The notes under the pieces were generated by a model, which did not search any database, was not told the origin of the DNA, and saw only the letters and a list, made by a program, of their open reading frames with translations. From assembly GCA_946887105.1 (NCBI GenBank), contig CAMPKJ010000035.1:1-28337 (forward strand): a stretch of 28,337 bases of DNA, written 5' to 3'. This DNA is from an uncultured Acidobacteriota bacterium. Lineage in GTDB: Bacteria; Acidobacteriota; Thermoanaerobaculia; Gp7-AA8. Positions 23,943-28,337 of the stretch are shown piece by piece (positions within the stretch are counted from its first letter, which is position 1; each line of letters starts with the position of its first letter). A program made the translations under genes and the position numbers.

Positions 23943-26759
23943 ATGTCTGAAAACATTCTCGTTGTCGAGTACGAGCCGCGCTACACCGACCGCGTCCGTC
24001 AGGCGCTCGTGGGACAGCCGTTCACGCCCACGTTCGCCAAGGACGGCGAAGAAGCCATCCGCGCCCTGGAAGGAGATCAGCCGCGACTGATCGTCCTCTC
24101 GTCCGTCGTGCCGAAAGTGAGCACGACCGAGCTGATTCGCGCGATCCGCGGACGCAAGCCGCTGCAGGAGACCCCGATTCTGCTGACGGTCTCCGGCTAC
24201 AACGGAAAGAGTCCGAGAGCGGATGCGCAACGCGTCGGCGCGTCCGACATTCTTCCGAAGCCCTACTCCGAGACGGAGTTCCTCGGCAAGGTGCAACAGA
24301 TGCTCGGCATCCGCGGCGATGTGCCTGCCGCGGCCGCGCAGCTGACCTCGAACGAGATCTTCGGCGACCTCGTCGACGACGACAAACCGGCGCGCAGGAT
24401 GTCGACCTCGAAGGCCACCGGCGACGTCGACAAGATGCTCGCCGACACGCTGTCGGGAATGATGCCGCAGCGAAAGAAGGAGCCCACGCAGTCGGGAGCG
24501 CAAGCCGTTCCACAGACGCAATCGGGTCCGCAGAAAGCCCGCGGCACGTCCGACCTCGACAAGATGCTGCAGGACACGCTGTCGGGTCTCGAGAAGAACG
24601 CGCGCAAGACCACCCGCGGCGGCACGACCGCCACGCCGCGTCCGGCCACTCCCGCTCCCGCTTCCGCCGAGCCTCCGGCGGCCGATCCGAAGTTCAACAC
24701 GGCGCGCATGCCCGCGTACGTCCCGGACCGCGTGCCGGTCGCACAGCCGGTCTTCGCGCCCGAGCCGCCGAAGGCCGAGCCGCGCATCGATGACGAGGAA
24801 GTGACCGACGGCACGAAGTTCGGCCAGTACGTGCTGATCGAGAAGATCGCCACCGGCGGGATGGCGGAAGTCTGGAAGGCGCGCATGCGCGGCGTGGAAG
24901 GCTTCCAGAAAACGGTGGCCATCAAGAAGATCCTGCCGCACCTCTCCGACAATCAGGACTTCATCGAGATGTTCGTCGATGAAGCGAAGCTGGCCGCGCA
25001 GCTCAACCACAACAACATCATCCACATCTACGATCTCGGAAAGATCCAGAGCTCCTACTACATCGCCATGGAGTACATCGATGGCTTCGATCTGAAGGCC
25101 ATCCTCAGGCGCGGTCAGGAGCGCGATCATCCGATGACGGTCGAGCTGGCGCTGTTCATCGCCTCGAAGCTCGCCTCCGCGCTCGACTACGCGCATCGCA
25201 AGAAGGATTTCGAAGAGAAGGAGATGGGTCTCGTCCATCGCGACGTCTCGCCGCAGAACGTGCTCGTCTCGCAGGAAGGCGACATCAAGCTGTGCGACTT
25301 CGGCATCGCCAAAGCGGCGTCGAAGGCTTCGCACACGCAGGCCGGAGCGCTGAAGGGCAAGCTGCAGTACATGTCGCCCGAACAGGCGTGGGGACGGCAC
25401 ATCGACCGCCGCTCGGACATCTTCGCGCTGGCGACGGTGCTGTTCGAGATGCTCACCAACCGGAAGCTGTTCACCGGCGACAACGAGCTGTCGATCCTCG
25501 AACAAGTGCGCGAGGCGCGCGTGCAGCCGCCGTCGCTGCACAACGACGAGGTCACGCCCGAGATCGACAAGATCGTGATCAAGGCGCTGCAGAAGGATCC
25601 CGCCAATCGCTATCAGACGGCGGGCGAGATGGCGCGCGATCTCGACGCGGTGCTCTACAGCTTCCGCCCGACGCCGACCAGCGCCGACCTCGCGATCTAC
25701 ATGCACCGGCTGTCCAGTCCGGAGCCCGTGTTCGAGGAACCGGAACCGCCGGCACCGATCGATGCTCCGGCAGCGCCGACGGTGATCGCACCGATTCCGG
25801 TCATGGCCAAGCAGGCGCCGGCACCAACGCCTGCGCCCGCGCCGGCAGCGGCACCGGTGGAAGCCGCAGCCGCGGCACCAGCGACGCAGTTCGGCACCTA
25901 CGGCGCGGAGATTCCGGAGCCGATTCGGCGCAAGTCGCCGATGGGCATGATCGCGGCGATTTTCGCGGTCGTCCTGATCGGCGGCGGAGCGGCATACTTC
26001 GTCATGCGCGGCAAGACGTCCGCGCCGGCCGCGCCCGCGGCGACGAACACGATCGCCGCGGCGTCCACTACCGCGGCGACGCCACTGACCGCCACTTCCC
26101 TGACCACCACCGCCGCGACGACCGGGACTCCCGGAACCACCGCAACGACGGCTGCGATCGATCCATCGGCCGTCGATGCCGAGGTGCAGAAACGGATCGC
26201 GGCAGAACGCGCGCGTCTTGAGGCGAATGCGCGTGCACAGCAACAGCAGCAGGCCGCCGCGACGCAGACCGCTGCGCCCACCCGTCCCGCGCCCGCACCG
26301 GTGCAGACCGCCGCGCAGACTCCGCCGCCGGCCGCCACACCGGTGCAGGAAGCACCGCGTCCCGCGCCGCCTCCGGTCACCGCGACGCAGGAACCGGCGC
26401 CCGCCGTCGCGGAAACGCGCCCGGCTCCCCCCGCACCCGCTCCGCAGCGCGCACGCGAAGGCGATCTGATCGCCGCCGGCACGGCAGGTCTCACGCCGCC
26501 CCGCATCACCCGCCGCGGCACGGTTCCGTATCCGCCGATGGCGCGCATGCAGAAGGTCGAAGGCACGGTCATCACCAGCGTGCTCGTGTCCCATACCGGA
26601 GAAGTGCTCGAAGTGCGAGTGCTGCGCGGCGTGACGCGCGCCGTCGGTCTCAACGAAGCGGCGCAGCAGGCCATGCGCCGCTCGACGTTCGCGCCCGGCA
26701 CCAAGGACGGCGTGCGCGTCAAGGCGTGGGTGACGGTGCCGGTCGAGTTCAAGCTATGA
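23943..26759 (+). CDS. Membrane Ser/Thr protein kinase with degenerate receiver domain and TonB C-terminal domain
   Basis: I chose ATG 23943 (938 residues, starting SENILVVEYEPRYTD); the upstream extension is non-coding. Residues 3-118 form a receiver fold (ILVVEYEP, LIVLSSVVP, ILPKPY), but the acid pair is Glu9-Tyr10 and the phospho-acceptor Asp is Ser53; Lys106 is kept. Residues 160-216 form a linker with two copies of DxDKMLxDTLSG. The Hanks-type kinase spans about 296-570: glycine loop IATGGMAEVWKA, Lys328 (VAIKK), catalytic HRDVSPQN with Asp434, DFG Asp452, then LQYMSPEQ. A single membrane segment (667-689) leads to a Pro/Ala-rich stretch with a short coiled coil and poly-Gln, then a TonB C-terminal domain from 850 (PYPPMARMQKVEGTV to the end). 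The kinase is thus cytoplasmic and the TonB domain periplasmic. Substrates are unknown; rho diverges upstream. Confidence 0.92.
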   Translation: MSENILVVEYEPRYTDRVRQALVGQPFTPTFAKDGEEAIRALEGDQPRLIVLSSVVPKVSTTELIRAIRGRKPLQETPILLTVSGYNGKSPRADAQRVGASDILPKPYSETEFLGKVQQMLGIRGDVPAAAAQLTSNEIFGDLVDDDKPARRMSTSKATGDVDKMLADTLSGMMPQRKKEPTQSGAQAVPQTQSGPQKARGTSDLDKMLQDTLSGLEKNARKTTRGGTTATPRPATPAPASAEPPAADPKFNTARMPAYVPDRVPVAQPVFAPEPPKAEPRIDDEEVTDGTKFGQYVLIEKIATGGMAEVWKARMRGVEGFQKTVAIKKILPHLSDNQDFIEMFVDEAKLAAQLNHNNIIHIYDLGKIQSSYYIAMEYIDGFDLKAILRRGQERDHPMTVELALFIASKLASALDYAHRKKDFEEKEMGLVHRDVSPQNVLVSQEGDIKLCDFGIAKAASKASHTQAGALKGKLQYMSPEQAWGRHIDRRSDIFALATVLFEMLTNRKLFTGDNELSILEQVREARVQPPSLHNDEVTPEIDKIVIKALQKDPANRYQTAGEMARDLDAVLYSFRPTPTSADLAIYMHRLSSPEPVFEEPEPPAPIDAPAAPTVIAPIPVMAKQAPAPTPAPAPAAAPVEAAAAAPATQFGTYGAEIPEPIRRKSPMGMIAAIFAVVLIGGGAAYFVMRGKTSAPAAPAATNTIAAASTTAATPLTATSLTTTAATTGTPGTTATTAAIDPSAVDAEVQKRIAAERARLEANARAQQQQQAAATQTAAPTRPAPAPVQTAAQTPPPAATPVQEAPRPAPPPVTATQEPAPAVAETRPAPPAPAPQRAREGDLIAAGTAGLTPPRITRRGTVPYPPMARMQKVEGTVITSVLVSHTGEVLEVRVLRGVTRAVGLNEAAQQAMRRSTFAPGTKDGVRVKAWVTVPVEFKL

Positions 26760-26787
26760 TCAATACAATGACGCACGGAGGAATGAA

Positions 26788-27018
26788 ATGGCGGTTCTGA
26801 CCGACCAGCAGCGCAAGTTTTACGAGACCACGCTTCAGGTGACGAAGCAGGAGGTCAGCGACCTCAAAGATCAGATCGAGGAAGAGCTGGCCAAAGTGAA
26901 GGACCGCATCGCCGAATTGCAGTCCGCCATCAACGCCTCGAAGCAGATGTACGCCGCGGCGTGCAACCGCCTCGGCGTGAACAACGACATGGACGAAGAG
27001 GACGGCGGCGAAGGCTGA
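26788..27018 (+). CDS. Small acidic coiled-coil protein
   Basis: The 76-residue product starts after a good GGAGG site (six-base spacing). It is almost entirely helical with heptad-like spacing (KQEVSDLKDQIEEELAKVKDRIAELQSAI), a short MYAAACNRLGV segment, and an acidic disordered tail (DMDEEDGGEG). It has no signal peptide and no membrane segment. I do not recognise the family. It begins 28 bp after the kinase stop, so it may be co-transcribed with the kinase. A dimeric or oligomeric partner protein is plausible, but that is inference. Confidence 0.8.
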   Translation: MAVLTDQQRKFYETTLQVTKQEVSDLKDQIEEELAKVKDRIAELQSAINASKQMYAAACNRLGVNNDMDEEDGGEG

Positions 27019-27899
27019 GCCAGAAATCAGAAACCCGAAACCAGAAATCAGAAAGCGCGCCGCTCCGCTTTCTGGTTTCTGGTTTTTGCTTTCTGCTGTT
27101 CCTCGCGTGCGGCGAATCGCGCGCTCCCGCGGTCACCGATGGACTGGGCCGCTCCGTCGTTCTTCCCGAACGTGTCGAGCGCCTGGTCACGCTCGCTCCC
27201 AATCTCACGGAAATCGTGTTCGCCCTCGGCGCGGGCGGGAAGCTGGTCGGCACGGATGACTACTCGAACTTTCCCGCCGCCGCGCGCGCGATCGCGAAAG
27301 TGGGCGGCATGCAGCCGAACGTCGAGAAGATCGCGGCGCTGAAGCCCGATCTCGTGCTCGCATCGACGGAAGGCAATCATCCCGCACTCGCACCGGCGCT
27401 CGCCGCCGCGGGCATTCCGTTGTACGTCGTGCGCACGGACCGCCTGGCGGAGATCGCGCCGGCGATGCAGCAGATCGGGGAGATGCTCGACGCGCCGCGC
27501 ACGGAGGACGCCGTGCGCGAGCTCGAACGCGACATCGCCGCCGAGGTCCGCCAGCGCGCGCGCAAGCCGCGGGTGATGTTCGCGGTCTGGGTCGATCCGC
27601 TGTACGTCGGCGGACGCGACACGTTCACGGACGATCTGCTGAAGATGTGCGGAGCGGAAAACGCGGTCGCGGTCACAGGCTGGCCGCAGTACTCGCTCGA
27701 GTCGCTGCTCGCGTCGCCGCCGGAGTTGATTCTCTACCCGCGCGGCGCGGTCACGCCGCAACAGATCGCGGGACTGCAGAAGCGCGTGCCGGAGTTGCGC
27801 GCGGAGATCGTGGCCGTCGACGAGGACATCTTCCAGCGCCCCGGCCCGCGCGTCGTGCATGCGGCGCGCTCGCTGAATGCGATACTCGACGAACGATGA
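26961..27899 (+). CDS. btuF: Corrinoid ABC transporter substrate-binding lipoprotein, BtuF-like
   Basis: This periplasmic binding protein delivers vitamin B12 or another metal-tetrapyrrole to its ABC transporter. The two-lobed helical-backbone fold begins VERLVTLAPNLTEIVFALGAGGKLVGTDDYSNFP, the hallmark of the BtuF/FhuD group. VGGMQPNVEKIAALKPDLVLAS follows, and GWPQYSLESLL in the C-lobe matches the corrinoid-binding region of E. coli BtuF. FLVSGFCFLLFLAC is a lipoprotein signal core ending in a lipidated Cys. The start is uncertain: no ATG, GTG or TTG lies between the previous gene and the signal core. The only standard start is GTG 26961, inside the coiled-coil gene, giving a long Arg-rich n-region. 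The signal core is encoded by the right arm of a palindromic repeat. The stop overlaps the btuC start (ATGA). Confidence 0.85.
   Translation: MQPPRREQRHGRRGRRRRLSQKSETRNQKSESAPLRFLVSGFCFLLFLACGESRAPAVTDGLGRSVVLPERVERLVTLAPNLTEIVFALGAGGKLVGTDDYSNFPAAARAIAKVGGMQPNVEKIAALKPDLVLASTEGNHPALAPALAAAGIPLYVVRTDRLAEIAPAMQQIGEMLDAPRTEDAVRELERDIAAEVRQRARKPRVMFAVWVDPLYVGGRDTFTDDLLKMCGAENAVAVTGWPQYSLESLLASPPELILYPRGAVTPQQIAGLQKRVPELRAEIVAVDEDIFQRPGPRVVHAARSLNAILDER
27021..27095. repeat. Palindrome with arms of tandem 7-bp units (element B)
   Basis: The left arm has five heptamers at 27021-27055: CAGAAAT, CAGAAAC, CCGAAAC, CAGAAAT, CAGAAAG. The right arm has four inverted heptamers at 27068-27095: CTTTCTG, GTTTCTG, GTTTTTG, CTTTCTG. 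The last four left units match the inverted right arm at 24 of 28 positions. The core 27056-27067 is GC-rich. The element starts two bases after the stop of the coiled-coil gene and runs into the BtuF signal peptide coding sequence. No standard intrinsic-terminator T-tract follows. Confidence 0.88.
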
Positions 27900-27973
27900 A
27901 CGAGGAACGAGGAACGATGAAGGGCGCCCCGTCGCGCAAGCTCCCATCGTTCATCGTTCATCGTTCATCGTTC
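27891..27973. repeat. Palindrome with arms of four tandem 7-bp units (element C)
   Basis: The left arm is GAACGAT, GAACGAG, GAACGAG, GAACGAT at 27891-27918. The right arm is ATCGTTC four times at 27946-27973. The arms pair at 26 of 28 positions and enclose a 27-base core that contains GGGCGCCC. The element covers the btuF stop, the btuC start and the first 26 codons of btuC. It has the same design as elements A and B but a different unit sequence. Confidence 0.92.
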
Positions 27974-28337
27974 AGTGCGGCGATCCTGCTCGCGATCGTG
28001 CTTGTCGCAATGATTGCGCTCGCCATCTCCCTCGGCGCGGTCTCGCTCGATGATCCCGCCGCGCGCACGATCCTGCTGCGGCTTCGCCTGCCGCGCGTGC
28101 TGCTGGCCGCGGCCATCGGCGCGACGCTCGCGGTCGCGGGCGTGACGTTTCAGACGCTGCTGCGCAATCCGCTCGCCGATCCGTTCATCCTCGGCGTCTC
28201 CGGTGGCGCCGCTGCCGGCGCCGCGGTCGCAACCGCGCTGCGCCTGGCGCGTTTTCCGGGCGTGGTTCCGTTCGTCGCATTCCTCGGCGCATGCGGCGCG
28301 ACCGGAGCCACGTCATGCGTGAGCGGTTCGGTCCAGG
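27896..28337 (+). CDS. btuC: Corrinoid/iron-siderophore ABC transporter permease, BtuC/FecCD family, 3' end missing
   Basis: The open frame from ATG 27896 runs to the window end. After a hydrophobic segment (AAILLAIVLVAMIALAISLGA) it reads LRLPRVLLAAAIGATLAVAG, then TFQTLLRNPLADPFILGVSG, the signature of BtuC/FecC/FhuB permeases, which form a dimeric inner-membrane channel for B12, heme or siderophores. Two starts are in frame: ATG 27896, whose ATGA overlaps the btuF stop, and ATG 27917, which has GAGG four bases upstream. The first residues are encoded by palindromic element C and so are an added, non-conserved extension. The ATPase subunit btuD would be expected beyond the window. The last 20 codons are less typical of the family, so the end of the read may contain an error. 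Confidence 0.9.
   Translation, partial: MNEERGTMKGAPSRKLPSFIVHRSSFSAAILLAIVLVAMIALAISLGAVSLDDPAARTILLRLRLPRVLLAAAIGATLAVAGVTFQTLLRNPLADPFILGVSGGAAAGAAVATALRLARFPGVVPFVAFLGACGATGATSCVSGSVQ

Noticed and set aside
23925..26594. 889-codon open frame on the minus strand opposite the kinase gene
   Set aside because: The translation is a low-complexity Arg/His/Gly mix with no motif; the plus strand holds all kinase signatures.
27021..27095. Rho-independent terminator after the coiled-coil gene
   Set aside because: The stem is A/T-rich repeat, the GC-rich part is the loop, and there is no terminal T-run; btuF coding sequence begins inside it.

Overview
The window is about 28.3 kb of dense, high-GC bacterial chromosome. 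It has 20 protein genes or gene parts, short intergenic gaps and no RNA genes, insertion sequences or CRISPR arrays that I can see. An Oar-type TonB-dependent receptor with an N-terminal carboxypeptidase-regulatory domain, a tandem pair of DUF3857/transglutaminase-like secreted proteins, a secreted S9 peptidase, an FG-GAP propeller protein and a large Hanks-type kinase together suggest a Gram-negative heterotroph, most likely an Acidobacteriota member. That placement is inference from gene content, not from a marker gene.

Left part (1-7330): the end of a membrane glycosyltransferase; an unrecognised 255-residue protein; a 3-hydroxyacyl-CoA dehydrogenase overlapping a methyltransferase; a minus-strand pair (FG-GAP propeller protein and chalcone-isomerase-like protein, both exported); then dusB, closely followed by an unrecognised 317-residue protein. 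Middle part (7370-13678): two overlapping exported DUF3857/transglutaminase-like proteins, the first without the catalytic residues and the second with a complete Cys-His-Asp triad, followed by an exported S9 peptidase. rimO follows, and a roughly 160-bp palindrome separates it from the convergent alpha/beta hydrolase.

Right part (15381-28337): a minus-strand block runs rho, Oar-like receptor, terminator, lipoprotein HAD acid phosphatase, PafA-type alkaline phosphatase (split by a frameshift), alpha/beta hydrolase. Divergent from rho lies a 938-residue kinase fusing a degenerate receiver domain, a Ser/Thr kinase domain, one membrane segment, a Pro/Ala-rich periplasmic stretch and a TonB C-terminal domain. 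After it come a small coiled-coil protein and the start of a corrinoid (vitamin B12) ABC uptake operon, btuF-btuC, cut by the window end. The two phosphatases probably scavenge phosphate from organic esters outside the cytoplasm. The Oar-like receptor and the TonB-tailed kinase both belong to the outer-membrane energy and uptake theme.

The most unusual structure is a set of three palindromes at gene boundaries (13687-13783, 27021-27095, 27891-27973). Each is built from four or five tandem copies of a 7- or 8-bp unit on one side and four inverted copies on the other, around a short, mostly GC-rich core. The unit sequence differs at each locus while the architecture is the same. The two near btuF overlap coding sequence: one supplies the hydrophobic part of the BtuF signal peptide, the other carries the btuF stop, the btuC start and the N-terminus of BtuC.
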